DNA of 64,000 nucleotides from Enchytraeus crypticus (taxonomy: Eukaryota; Annelida; Clitellata; Enchytraeida; Enchytraeidae), in contig CAJHZI010000907.1 in the NCBI GenBank assembly GCA_905160935.1, forward strand, positions 1,390,001-1,454,000, in the 5' to 3' direction. The position numbers and the translations under genes are program-made. Below are positions 54,150 through 64,000 of this stretch, piece after piece. How positions within the stretch are numbered: position 1 is the first letter of the stretch; each line of letters opens with the position of its first letter. The notes beneath the pieces were generated by a model. It was given only the letters and a program-made list of their open reading frames with translations. It was not told the DNA's origin and did no database searches.

Positions 54150-55430
54150 ATGCATGAATTCGGGGTAGCCTATAGCAGTGGCTCCAATGAAACTCCTCCA
54201 GATCTGAAGACTTATAACAACAACAACAAAATTGGAGTGCTACTGTCGTCAATGACAACATTGAGCACTGTGGTACCAAATCAAATCCGATGAGCAGAGT
54301 GTGGGGTCCGGAACGCTGCGATCAAAATCCGGAGGTCGGTCCGAGGAAGGGTACTAGTGGAATGTAGGTTTGCGTGTTGGTCTCAGTTCATGTGCAAAGG
54401 TTGGATATGAGTGGTCAAAAAGAAAAGCCTTCAACCGTCTATGAAACTGTTCATATGAAAGGAAAGGTTGGTCAGCAGAAGATGCGGGGGTCCACAGAGT
54501 GGCACGAAGAGAATTCCAGATCTGAGGAGCAGTGTGCTGGAAGGAGCGCTTGGAGAGCTTACTGCGAGAAGGGATGCTAGGTCGCTCTAAAGTGATTCGC
54601 TTAGAGGACCTAGTGGATGACTGCATGGAGGAAGGCTGTCTCACTTGTATTAAGTGGGACATGTAAGCTTTGCCCGGGGTAGTAATGGACTTGTATGTCA
54701 GAGGAGCTGCCTTGTAAACAATGCGTTCTCTGACTTTGAGCCAGTGCAGAGACTTCAGGAGAGGAGTCACATGGGAGTGCTTAGAGCGGCGGAAGAGTGC
54801 ACGTGCAAGGGAATTCTGGATGAACTGCAATCTGTCGATCTCACAGCTTGGGAGATTCAGAAACAAGGAGTTACAGTAGTACTAGTCCAGTTTGGATTGC
54901 ACGAGAGCCGCACCGATGGTAGAAGCGGTCTCAACAGTAAGATATGGTCGTATTCGACGCAGATCTCTGATATGGAAGAAGCAAGCCTGTGAAGTTTTGG
55001 TGATGTGATCGTGGAATGTGAGATGCTGGTCGAGGATGACACCGAGGCTCTTGACAGAAGAAACAGGTGTGATGGCCAGGTCAGAGGTGAGAGAGAGGGA
55101 AGCCTCATTCAGTTTGACAGTTGTTGAGGTGTTCCAAATAGCACAAACTCAGTCTTGGATGGATTGAGCGCTAAGAAATTGGCAGATATCCATGAAGAAA
55201 TCGACTGGAAGGATTGCTGTAGGCATGCTTTGGCATCAGGATAGGAGTGGGGGGTGAAGCATGTGTATAGTTGAGTGTCGTCAGCAAAAAGTTGATGGTC
55301 AAGTGAATGAAAGGAAATCAATGAGCTTAAAGGTGTAGTGTAGAGGTTGAACGGGATTGGACCAAGAACGGAGCCCTGAGGCACACCGTACCTGAGGTTA
55401 GAAGGTGGAGATAATCTGGGAAATTGTTTT
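54150..55430 (-). mobile_element. L2/CR1-like LINE, RT second half and 3' end
   Basis: Minus strand: RYGVPQGSVLGPIPFNLYTT (motif B), HQLFADDTQLYTCF (motif C, catalytic DD), WISANFLALNPSKTEF, VKSLGVILDQHLTFHDHITK, SKLDYCNSLFLNLPSCEIDR, LQFIQNSLARALFR, HVTPLLKSLHWLKVRERIVY and FRRLKAFLFDHSY. The RT is broken once near 55110 and again near 54860 but otherwise well kept. The 3' UTR holds AGTGCTCAATGTTGTCATTG and (GTT)n at about 54220. 5' truncated at about 55430. Confidence 0.9.
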
Positions 55431-55784
55431 ATATCAATTTAGGCATAATAGTAGCCTTGCAAACGGTTACAATGAGATGTGAAGCATCCTTCTTAATCGA
55501 TCTGAGCTTTGGAATGATAGAAGGATTTGAAACGCAGCTTTTAATGACTTCACTAATAGGCTCAGTGAAGGAGGAATTAGGTTCAACTATAGTCTAAGTA
55601 AAAACATTCAAATGAATTGACTCAGTACCCAATATAGGAGGGGATCAGCCTGATATATCCCATATCATACAATATAAGTTCTAAGCAGTTAAAACTAACT
55701 TTCTACTGAACTTCCTTATATTTAACCTGTGCGCTTCAGTAATTAATGCTCTGTGGGCTTCTTGATTTGGATTCTTATAGCTAA
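55431..55784. other. No gene recognised
   Basis: Contains broken minus-strand frames (EVIKSCVSNPSIIPKLRS) of unknown origin, possibly decayed LINE sequence. Confidence 0.4.
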
Positions 55785-56185
55785 AGATCGATAAGGATAA
55801 TGAAAACCTTCGCATGGACCACTCTATTGTATGGATTTGAAACATGGACCTTAAGGAAGGAAAATATTAGGAAACTATAGAGGCATTGGAAATGTGGATA
55901 TGGAGAAGGATCAATGGAAGGGATTAGCTGGACTGAAAAGATTACAAACGAGAAAGTGCTAGACAGTGTTGGCACATTCTAAGGGGAGAAAGTCTATTGA
56001 AACAAGCCTAGAAGGTAAAATGGAAGGAAATAGAAGCAGAGGCAGGCCTAGATTAGAAATGTATGCCTAAAATGATTTAAAGATCCACTCATTTGTGGAC
56101 CTGAAGAGGAAAGCGGAAAATAGAGTGGAGGCGTTATATAACATAGACCTGCCAGTAGGCAGTGCACTAAGAGAGAGATATATGA
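55785..56185 (+). mobile_element. RTE-like LINE 3' end, decayed
   Basis: TTGTATGGATTTGAAACATG, GACCTTAAGGAAGG, GGCACATTCTAAGGGGAGAA and the end GACCTGCCAGTAGGCAGTGC, ACTAAGAGAGAGATATA. Frames are broken. Confidence 0.85.
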
Positions 56186-56317
56186 GTTTGCGATTAGATT
56201 AAACTGTTCGTCCGTGAAGTAGCCTACTTATCTACTTTATCTCAATTACCGACGTGATATTAGACAGCGTAAAGTGAAAACTGTAGATTTCACGTAAATT
56301 GAAAACTGTAGATTTAC

Positions 56318-56465
56318 CGACTTCGCCACTGGCTGGAGCCAGTGGCGAAGTCGGTAGGACACTCGATCGCGGATCAGTATGTGCGGGGTTCAAATCCTGG
56401 GCTCGCCCGTCACTGACATTGTTTTCGAGTGAGGAAACTGACGTTAGCTTTTGAGCTTTTAGCTT
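56318..56465 (+). mobile_element. SINE-1 with snapback head
   Basis: ACCGACTTCGCCACTGGCT, two bases, then its exact complement AGCCAGTGGCGAAGTCGGT. The standard body follows (GATCAGTATGTGCGGGGTTC, AAATCCTGGGCTCGCCCGTC, GAGGAAACTGACGTTAGC). Confidence 0.92.
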
Positions 56466-56864
56466 TTAAATAATTTATCTAATTTAATCAAATAGACAAA
56501 ACCTTTTGGATAGAGAGTGAGAGAGAATTATGTTTGGAAATATCTTTACGGTCGGATAGGACATCTTGAATACATTTTTCTGCGCACTAGTGACTTCATA
56601 TCTAGAATATAAGAGAGGTTACTATCTAAATCTGAACTTAAACGAGAATGGAATGGTTGAAGATGAAGGGTTACTTCAGGATGTCGATATTAGTCTGGAT
56701 ATTTAACGAGATCTCACAGATCTCAGCAGCAGCGAAGAGTTCTAGAGACCTTCAGTTTCTTGTCATTGTAAGTACCGTGCTCTTGTTCTTGTTGCTCGCT
56801 CAGTGTGGCAGCCGTGGTGCTGACTCCAGCTGGTTGATGAGACACGGTGTGTTGATAGCACCAG
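56466..56864. other. No supported gene
   Basis: An open frame at 56648-56884 (MEWLKMKGYFRMSILVWIFN) has a hydrophobic stretch but runs into the minisatellite and resembles nothing known to me. Confidence 0.4.
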
Positions 56865-57262
56865 TATTGACACTACAGTGGTGATGTTGACACTACACTT
56901 GTAATGTTGACACTGCAGTCGTGGTGTTGACACTGCAGTCGTGGTATTGACACTGCAGTCGAGATGTTTACACTACAGTTGTGATGTTGACACTACACTT
57001 GTGATGTTGACACTGCAGTCGTGATGTTGACACTACAGTTGTGATGTTGACACTGCAGTCGTGATGTTGACACTACAGTTGTGATGTTGACACTACACTT
57101 GTGATGTTGACACTACACTTGTGATGTTGACACTACACTTGTGATGTTGACACTACACTTGTGATGTTGACACTGCACTTGTGATGTTGATTCTACACTT
57201 GTGATGTTGACACTACACTTGTGATGTTGACACTACAGTGGTGATGTTGACACTCATTGTGA
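56865..57262. repeat. 20-bp minisatellite, about 20 copies
   Basis: Unit GTGATGTTGACACTACACTT with variants ending CTGCAGTC and CTACAGTT. Variants are interspersed rather than sorted along the array. Confidence 0.95.
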
Positions 57263-57639
57263 TGTTGAGAGTCGCGTTGTAAATTTTAATTTGATGACTA
57301 TTTATTTATTTATTGTTTTATAGTTATTTTACTGCCGTGCTGAGATCGCATATTGGAGAATTTTTACTTCTGGGTTAAAACACAAAGAAGAAGAAACCCG
57401 TTACATTTATACATTAGAAGAGGATACGCAAAGGCGGATCCAATAATTTTTAAGGGGGGGGGGGGAGATAGTGAAATGTTTTTTGGACAGTGTCCACATT
57501 TTTTGCTAACGCCCTTTTTATCAAACCCCGAGTTCTTTACACCAGAGGTATTAAATTTAAGAACAAATCATATAAATATCTTAGATAAATAATATAGAAG
57601 TTAACATAGAAGTAATCCTAGGCTGTTACGTTCCAGGTG
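57263..57639. other. No gene; GGCGGATCC dispersed repeat
   Basis: 57432-57530 (GGCGGATCCAATAATTTTTA, G-run, GGACAGTGTCCACATTTTTT) resembles 34521-34590 inside the hAT element. Confidence 0.5.
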
Positions 57640-58088
57640 ACCTCTCTCTCTCTTAGTACACTGCCTACTGGCAGGTCCATTGTATATAACGCCTCCACTC
57701 TTCTCTGTCTTCCGCTTTCCTTTTCATCTCCACATATGAGTGGGTCTTTAAATCCTCTAACATACCTAATCTCGGCCTGCCCCTGCCTCTTTTTCCTTCC
57801 ATTCTACCTTCTATGACCTATATTAATAGACCTTATCCCCTTAGAATGTGTCCTATCCATCTCTTCTTCCTATTTCTTAATACATTTATCAACTGCCTAT
57901 CTCTGCCAGCTCTCTCCAGAACTTCCTCATTTGTAACCTTTTGAGTCCAGCTAATCCTCTCCATTCTTCTTCAAATCCACATTCCCAACGCCTCCAGTTT
58001 CCTAATATCTTTCTTCCTTAAGGTTCATGTTTCACATCCATACAATAGCGAGGTCCAAACCAAAGTTTTCACTATCTTTATCTGTTTT
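57640..58088 (-). mobile_element. RTE-like LINE 3' end
   Basis: Plus strand: CTCTCTCTCTTAGTACACTG, CCTACTGGCAGGTCC, CTAATCTCGGCCTGCCCCTG and TTCCTTAAGGTTCATGTTTC; C-terminal domain on the minus strand, moderately decayed. Confidence 0.9.
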
Positions 58089-58260
58089 AGGTGACCAATG
58101 GTGGACTTAGAAGTCCCCACAGCGCTCACCCTACAGACAAGTTTCAGGAACGGTTCTGGCCTCAGGGCTTCGATCAGCTAACAACGGTAGGGTTGCCTAT
58201 AGTGCTCAATGTTATCATGGTCGACAGTAGCACTCTAATTGTTGCACTGTTATGTGGTTA
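58089..58260 (+). mobile_element. L2/CR1-like LINE 3' UTR piece
   Basis: ATAGTGCTCAATGTTATCAT, GGTCGACAGTAGCACTCTAA and TTGTTGCAC match the 3' UTR at 54200-54260 (minus) and 51725-51775. Confidence 0.6.
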
Positions 58261-59299
58261 TGCATTTGACTTCCTAAACTATTGTTAGATTTCTTTTTAA
58301 TTTCATTTTTATTTAGTTGTAAATTTAACTGAAAATTCTTAGTTACAAACAGGCTAGGGACATTCAAAATTCTTTGAGGTAAGTGTTAAGTATTAAAGGG
58401 TTTTTCTCTATTAAAATAGTCTTTAATGTAATTAAATTATATTGTTGGAAATTATTAAATAGTCTCAGTTCCAGTCTTTGTAAAATGGTATCTATTTAAC
58501 ATACTTTATAAATAGTCTCTATTAAGATTTGTATTATTAAAATATTATTTTATTTATTTAGATCAGCAAAATGGGATATTATTTTATTTAGTTAGATCAG
58601 CAAAAAGGGTCATTCAACCCTGTACAGTTCACAAGCAATGCAAACAATCAAGTAAATGCAATAAGTGAACACAATTTAAATGTGAACCATGGTGAAAATA
58701 GTAGGCTAATTTCATTGAAGAAATAGCTGTAGCCTACATTATGCCCTATGGCCTATTTCCCTAGGCATATTATTCTCAAGCTATAGATTTTTTATAGATT
58801 GCATTAAGATGTGAATAAGGCGCATAGCCTTTTGTGAAGGGATTATAACTCGTTGATCGATTGATTGTTCTTTGTGAAGCGTGTAAAGCAGCACATGAGT
58901 AGGAATGTGTACCTTGGACCTGCCACTTGGCTTAATTAATACTAAAGAGGAATTGTTTATTCTCGCAAATTTAATAAATAAAAGGTAAGGGTTTTGCCTG
59001 TTTATTTATATGAGATTTATAATACTATTTGTCTTTCCGAAAAACTTAAAATTTTCTATCTGCAGTAGTATTACAATTCCTTCTTCAGTGTTTACTTTGT
59101 TAAGCTACGTTGTAGAAATTATTTCATTTTAATTTCGTCGTAGAGAGGAATGCAGGAACAACATAAACTGGGAGAGACGCTAAGAAAGCGATACAACTCG
59201 TTCTTAGATAAGACATACTCGAGGCACGAGGTTCGTTTTCTGGTTTTTCTGTTCGTTTTTTCATATCAAATTCAATTCCATTCATATCATCAATCCAAT
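58261..59299. other. No gene; one LINE-related repeat
   Basis: AT-rich. 58848-58935 (GTTCTTTGTGAAGCGTG, CCTTGGACCTGCCACTTGGC) repeats 46270-46370. Confidence 0.5.
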
Positions 59300-59455
59300 A
59301 TCTTACCGACATCGCCAGTGGCTGGAACCAGTGGCTTTGTTGGTAAGATATTGGTTCGCGGATCAGAATGTGCGGGGTTGAAATCCTTGGCTCGCCCGTC
59401 TGACATCGCTTTCTAGTGAGGAAACTGACGTTAACCTTAGCTTTAGCTTTTTACA
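59300..59455 (+). mobile_element. SINE-1 with snapback head
   Basis: TTACCGACATCGCCAGTGGC precedes the head GGAACCAGTGGCTTTGTTGG; the body has GCGGGGTTGAAATCCTTGG and GAGGAAACTGACGTTAACC. Confidence 0.88.
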
Positions 59456-60571
59456 ATCGTCCCACAGGAGTCTAAAATGTTGTAGGCCTATAGATATTTT
59501 AGCCTTAATCTGAAATGTTGTATAAGCTATACAATTTATTGCGGAGTTTAAAAATTTTTTCTTGCATATTAGGCTTTTAACAAATAACACTTAGCTTATA
59601 TAGCCTTCAGTACCTTGTCCGAGATCGATCTTCCAGACCACTTTACGGAAAGAGTTAACTAATACTAAACTAAATGAAAGCTAAGATTAAAATTGGAGTA
59701 TCTGTATTATTGGCCTGTATATTTTTACTAACTGCTGCTTCTTGATGGGCTAATTCTTGACGGACTTGATAGCTATTCGAGTCCAATTTTCAATAATTTC
59801 TACAAAATAGTCAATAAATGAATGCACAAGTGTGCAGTGAGTGACCAGCGCTGATTATAATTACTTTTAAAGACGCATCAGCTAATTCTTTGAATTACAA
59901 ATACTGTTGGATGTATCTCACATTTTTCTATCATTAAAAACTGGAACTTATTTCGTGTTTAATTGATTGATTGGCAAATTTATTTCGTTACTGACCGACT
60001 GCATGCAGTGCATAGATTAATTCCTAATCTAGCGTTACATAATAGAGTGATCTTTGATCGGTTTTACTGATGAATTATTTCGTTGACTGATTTATCTATG
60101 TAGGCCTATTTTGCCATGGATTTATTAATTGATTCACTGATCGATTGAATACTTCGTTGATAAATTGATTGATTGATTTAATTTGTTGCTGATCAGATAT
60201 ACGTACATAGCTTAGACTCAAACCCTTGCTTAGAGAGCGCCTACACTCTCTTAGCGGGGCTCTACCCTCCATTGGCTGATCAGATCTGGAATAAATACAT
60301 CCCGTGGCAGCCTGTACCCGTGCATACTGCAACGTCCAAGTACAATGACCCAGTTAGTATATATATCATTGCAAGGTAATCTTTATAAATGGCTCGTTGC
60401 TTATCATAGGTTTTATATAATTATTTACGATATAACCTAGTTAATTGATCCAACTAAATAAGCAATTTAATAAATAATTAAATGTACATAACTGAAAGTA
60501 AAAATTTATTTTAGCATTTAAATATATTCTGTGATTAAGTAAACGTAAATAAAATAACTTTATTATCTCTT
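59456..60571. other. No gene seen
   Basis: 60235-60300 is slightly GC-richer, with CCTCCATTGGCTGATCAG (reverse CCAAT box) and GGAATAAATA downstream. This could be a promoter, but nothing is encoded nearby that I recognise. Confidence 0.4.
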
Positions 60572-60695
60572 TCAGTCATTTATTACTGGCAGATCCATGG
60601 TAGATATTATATAACGCATCCACTCTGCTCTCTTCCGTTTTCCTCATCATATCCACTTATGAGTTGATCTTTAGATCACCTAACGTTCCTTCTTT
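60572..60695 (-). mobile_element. RTE-like LINE 3' end fragment, decayed
   Basis: TACTGGCAGATCCATGGTAG, ATATAACGCATCCACTCTGC and CATATCCACTTATGAG on the plus strand. Confidence 0.75.
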
Positions 60696-60764
60696 CCTAT
60701 GATATAAATTAGTATTGCTATTTATGCTGCTTTAATCCTTCTTTACGAATTCGTCTACGTGAGA

Positions 60765-60842
60765 TCACTCTGAGGTCTGCAAGAGACGTCCCTGACGAGG
60801 AACGGACGTTAAATGCTTATTGATTGATTAATTGATTCAGTT
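60765..60842 (+). mobile_element. LINE/SINE 3' tail with (GATT)n
   Basis: TCTGCAAGAGACGTCCCTGA, CGAGGAACGGACGTTAAATG, CTTATTGATTGATTAATTGA. Same family as 27813 and 51573 in reverse. Confidence 0.7.
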
Positions 60843-61240
60843 CTTGTTGTCGACTGTCGCTCGCTGTTGACTGACGCCACTGGCGCCACTGGAGTCAAGA
60901 CATAAATTCTTGATTAACATTAAACTGGTGGTCTTACTAAAGGCTAATAATTAATTGAGGGCGTTGGTAATTGGATTCCACCGAAAACAAATTTCAATTT
61001 AATTTCAATTTAATTTAATAAGAACACCAAAAAGGGTTAATCTTACTCAACCCTGTAGACTGTAGAGCTCACATACAAAACATGCAAATAAATAAATGCA
61101 ACAGGAAAAAACACAAACTAAATGTGAACTATGGTGAACTTAGACAAATATAAGATAATGATAATAAGTGAATTCGTGCATACAAAATTGACAGGGGTGT
61201 ATTTTTAAATTTAGATAACAAAATAATACAAATAACAAAC

Positions 61241-61466
61241 AAATGGCTAATGAGAATAGGCTACTACAGATATTTAACTATAAAGCAGACGGCAAGAGAA
61301 CAGCGGGAAGACCTAAAAGAAGATGGAAGGATTGCCACGAAGAAGACTTGAAGGCTGCTGGAGTTAGCATTTATGGGAGAACGGAAGGAAGAAAAAGAAT
61401 GAACATCGAGGAAATGGCGAAGAATAGAGTGAACACTATACATGTATGTGGAGGAATATTATAGAG
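61241..61466 (+). mobile_element. LINE C-terminal fragment (GKRTAGRPKRRWKD type)
   Basis: YKADGKRTAGRPKRRWKDCH, EEDLKAAGVSIYGRTEGRKR and EMAKNRV form the conserved C-terminus of an RTE-type LINE distinct from the dominant family. Open for 73 codons, stop at 61462-61464. Confidence 0.75.
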
Positions 61467-61802
61467 AAATCTTTGGCTAGAACCAAACCTAGGATGCTTA
61501 CATGGCATGACATTTACATTAAATGAAGATGTAGCAAATGACTCAAACTATTATCTAAAAAATTATTAATGCAAAAATAAACATGAAAGAGTATTATGAA
61601 TGAGTTATATTAGCCTTTCATAAAGGATTCCATGATTAAACTGAATGTAATGGACATTACGTTTGACAGTATTCGACTGACTGCAGTCAACTGGAGCGGC
61701 TGCACAAATCAATACTTAACAGTTCGGATGTCCTAGAGTTCAACAGAAAACATCAGGTTTAATTTTGCTCATTTAGCCTATTAACTAAGATTAGCCTATT
61801 AA
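61467..61802. other. No gene seen
   Basis: AT-rich flank. Confidence 0.5.
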
Positions 61803-61945
61803 CCGGCTGGAGCCAGTGGCGACGTCGGCAAGATACTCAACCGCGGATCCGTATGTGCGAGGTTCAAATCCTGGGATCGCCCTTCGCTGACATCGCTTTC
61901 TAGTGAGGAAACTGACGTTAACATTAGCTTTACCAGCTTTACTAG
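61803..61945 (+). mobile_element. SINE-1, full copy
   Basis: GGCTGGAGCCAGTGGCGACG head, CGAGGTTCAAATCCTGGG (B box), GACATCGCTTTCTAGTGAGG and AAACTGACGTTAACATTAGC. Confidence 0.92.
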
Positions 61946-62890
61946 ATTATGTTCTTTCCCGTGTTGTGTCCAGGCCACTGAAGAATTGACCAGCTATCAA
62001 CTGCACTCTTCGTAGTAGGCGACTAAGCATGAACTGAGGAAGGCAACCGGAAAGCACCTTAGAAATCATTATTCGTAGGTCACGTTCAAGTCTGGTAAAG
62101 GTTTTGCCTTTTGCGAAGAGTTTAAGTTGTTTGATCGATGGATCGTGAAGGCTGACTGTGAATGGTTAAGCTTAAGCAAGCAGTTTTAAACTTATTCATG
62201 TAGACTTCGTTATCAGTGTTCATTTCATGAATATGATAATCGGTTTTCTACTGCATTAATATTGACATTTGTTTCAGTAATATTAATTAATATAATTCTG
62301 AATTGAAACCTGCCTGACTACGAATCGTGAGATATTAGACGATGTCAGCATCACGGCTGCAATCCTGATGAGCAACAACAACATATTGACAGCCATTGCT
62401 TGCTGGATTTGACTCTTAGTAGAAACCATGCGAGAGACTTTATTTTGTTTTATTAAACATTTAGCCGAGTGAAACATCTGCATTGCATTGATTTAAGTTG
62501 ACCCGGTGGCGCTAAGTCAATAGTATTTAATAGGCTGAGATAGACAGCTGAGCTACAGCGTTTAGTCATTATTCAGTGGACATGTTACTGTACATTTGTT
62601 TCAGTAGAGTACATGTACAGGGTGCGACGAAATAAAACATCCATTATTTGAAACAATTATTGCTATAATAATTTTTTGTTGTTGTAGTACTAAACAGATT
62701 TTTGTAGATTTTAGCATTTGAAGACTAAATAAAGTATAAGTAATTACATGTATGTAGGCCTATACATGTATATATGTGAGTTTTTTGTCTTTTGAATGAA
62801 GTTCTTGTTTCAATGTACATGTAGACGTACATGTATGTGTGCAAGACTTGAGGATTTTCATATGTTGTGGGTTCAAATTAAACTTCGTAT
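61946..62890. other. No gene; one dispersed repeat and a TIR-like end
   Basis: 62005-62075 carries the TGCCTTCCTC-type repeat in reverse. TACAGGGTGCGACGAAATAA at 62617 looks like a mariner/Tc1-type terminal end (compare TGCGCACCCTGTA at 621-633), without a visible partner. Confidence 0.45.
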
Positions 62891-63157
62891 TATACTGTTG
62901 CAATATTGCATTATACAGTACTTTACAGTATAGTACTGTATTGCATTATATTGTACTATACTATATTGCATTATACAGTACTTTACAGTATAGTACTGTA
63001 TTGCATTATATTGTACTATACTATATTGCATTATACAGTACTTTACAGTATAGTACTGTATTGCATTATATTGTACTATACTATATTGCATTATACAGTA
63101 CTTTACAGTATAGTACTGTATTGCATTATATTGTACTATACTATATTGCATTGTACA
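62891..63157. repeat. 60-bp tandem array, four-plus copies, nearly perfect
   Basis: The three lines at 62941-63000, 63001-63060 and 63061-63120 are identical. Each unit contains TACAGTACTTTACAGTA and TATAGTACTGTA, able to fold into hairpins. The unit length, divisible by three, leaves long but meaningless open frames on both strands. Confidence 0.98.
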
Positions 63158-63284
63158 TAAATTACTGTAATGAACATAAATACTTTGGCAGAATAGAACC
63201 GGCCGTATTGCATTAAAAATAGAATCCACATTCGTTTCAACATCAAAGATAATTGAGAAGAGCGACATCCGCAAAAAATATATT

Positions 63285-63612
63285 ATACTTTACTACACTG
63301 ATCTTAACTGTACTGTACTGTATCGTACTTTATTATAATGTGCCTTGTTATACTGTACTGTACTCTGCTGTGCTGTTCTGTGTTATATTTAATTGTACTG
63401 TGCTGTACTGTACTTTATTGTACGGTGCTGTGCTGTATTGTATTTTATTGTACGGTGCTGTACTGTACTTTATTGTACGGTGCTGTGCTGTATTGTACTT
63501 TATTGTACGGTGCTGTACTATAGTGTACTTTATTGTACTGTACGTACTGTACTGTATAGTACTTTATTATGCGGTGCTGTACTGTACTGTATTTGTACTG
63601 TACTGTACTGTG
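63285..63612. repeat. ~30-bp tandem array (TTTATTGTACGGTGCTGTGC)
   Basis: Degenerate repeats of TTTATTGTACGGTGCTGTGC plus TGTATTGTAC, with simpler TGTAC/CTGTA words at both ends. Probably related in origin to the 60-bp array. Confidence 0.9.
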
Positions 63613-63733
63613 TAGAAGCTGTTGGTAGAAGTGAGCTGGCACACTGGTCTCAAGCTCAGTCACGTGTCTCAACTGGAAGTCATTCACTCAAATCTCGTTA
63701 GAGAGGTTAAACTATTATGTTTTGTCCAACTAT

Positions 63734-63734
<1 letters not shown>

Positions 63735-63769
<35 letters not shown>

Positions 63770-63835
63770 TATCTCTCTGTGTCTCTTGTGCTCTGCCAAG
63801 TGACAGGTTCAAGGTATATACAGTGTACTGTATAG
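63735..63835 (-). repeat. (CT)n and decayed LINE end
   Basis: CT repeats, then CTTGTGCTCTGCCAAGTGAC and AGGTTCAAGGTATATA, resembling the reverse of the LINE end sequence. Confidence 0.6.
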
Positions 63836-63978
63836 AGCAACTTATCGTCTGCTTTCACGCTCGGTAAAACTCTCAGTTGAAATACAATTTGGCTCCCAAA
63901 TCTTTATAAAAAATGCCGCAGTTCAGCCGGAGAAAATGAGGCATCTTAGGTGGATTGTAGTTTCCTTCTTTAGCTTCC

Positions 63979-64000
63979 TATATATATATATATATATATA
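63979..64000. repeat. (TA)n at window end
   Basis: TA tract cut by the window edge. Confidence 0.9.

Noticed and set aside
56648-56884. 79-codon frame with a hydrophobic stretch
   Set aside because: Runs into the 20-bp minisatellite and has no recognisable family.
58091-58288. 65-codon frame
   Set aside because: Matches the 3' UTR of the L2/CR1-like LINE seen at two other sites.
62839-63274. Long overlapping frames on both strands
   Set aside because: Produced by the 60-bp array, whose unit length is divisible by three; composition is purely repeat-driven.

Overview
The window is AT-rich animal nuclear DNA: spliced genes with GT-AG introns, C2H2 zinc-finger genes, non-LTR retrotransposons, tRNA-derived SINEs, cut-and-paste transposons and very many (TA)n tracts. 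The transposon protein families and scattered TAGGCCTA motifs suggest an aquatic or marine invertebrate, but I cannot name the species. No bacterial or CRISPR-type feature is present.

Host genes are few and small beside the repeats. I recognise three paralogous C2H2 zinc-finger genes with one shared plan: exon 1 a short acidic N-terminus, exon 2 two fingers, exon 3 a TQCET-type 11-residue repeat linker plus a finger array, all joined at the same intron phase. ZNF-A is on the minus strand (11774 down to 5277), ZNF-B on the plus strand (25308-30457, with a tandemly duplicated exon 3) and ZNF-C on the plus strand (38952-48414). The ZNF-C exons sum to 2091 nt, exactly 697 codons. A fourth gene at 18050-21247 has three exons and encodes two PC4/SUB1-type single-strand-DNA-binding domains; it carries a Tc1 transposon in intron 1 and one in-frame TAG in exon 1.

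Layout: 0-5 kb mariner fragment, a decayed multicopy gene and an RTE-like LINE; 5-12 kb ZNF-A with LINEs and SINEs in its introns; 12-14 kb SINEs and a diverged duplication; 14-24 kb a decayed multicopy gene, a 1.43-kb inverted repeat (15487-16919 and 22643-24078) and the PC4-like gene between its arms; 25-31 kb ZNF-B; 33-35 kb a Tol2-like hAT element with an intact 8-bp target duplication; 37-48 kb ZNF-C, interrupted by LINEs; 48-64 kb almost only repeats: LINE tails, SINEs, three TIR elements and three tandem arrays.

The repeats form linked groups. At least eleven RTE-like LINE pieces end in one short hairpin followed by (GA)n or (TA)n, which may explain part of the TA richness. The main SINE (about fourteen copies) shares its 3' tail with an L2/CR1-like LINE present here, which suggests that LINE mobilises it. 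One SINE copy lies about 25 bp before the splice acceptor of ZNF-C exon 3.
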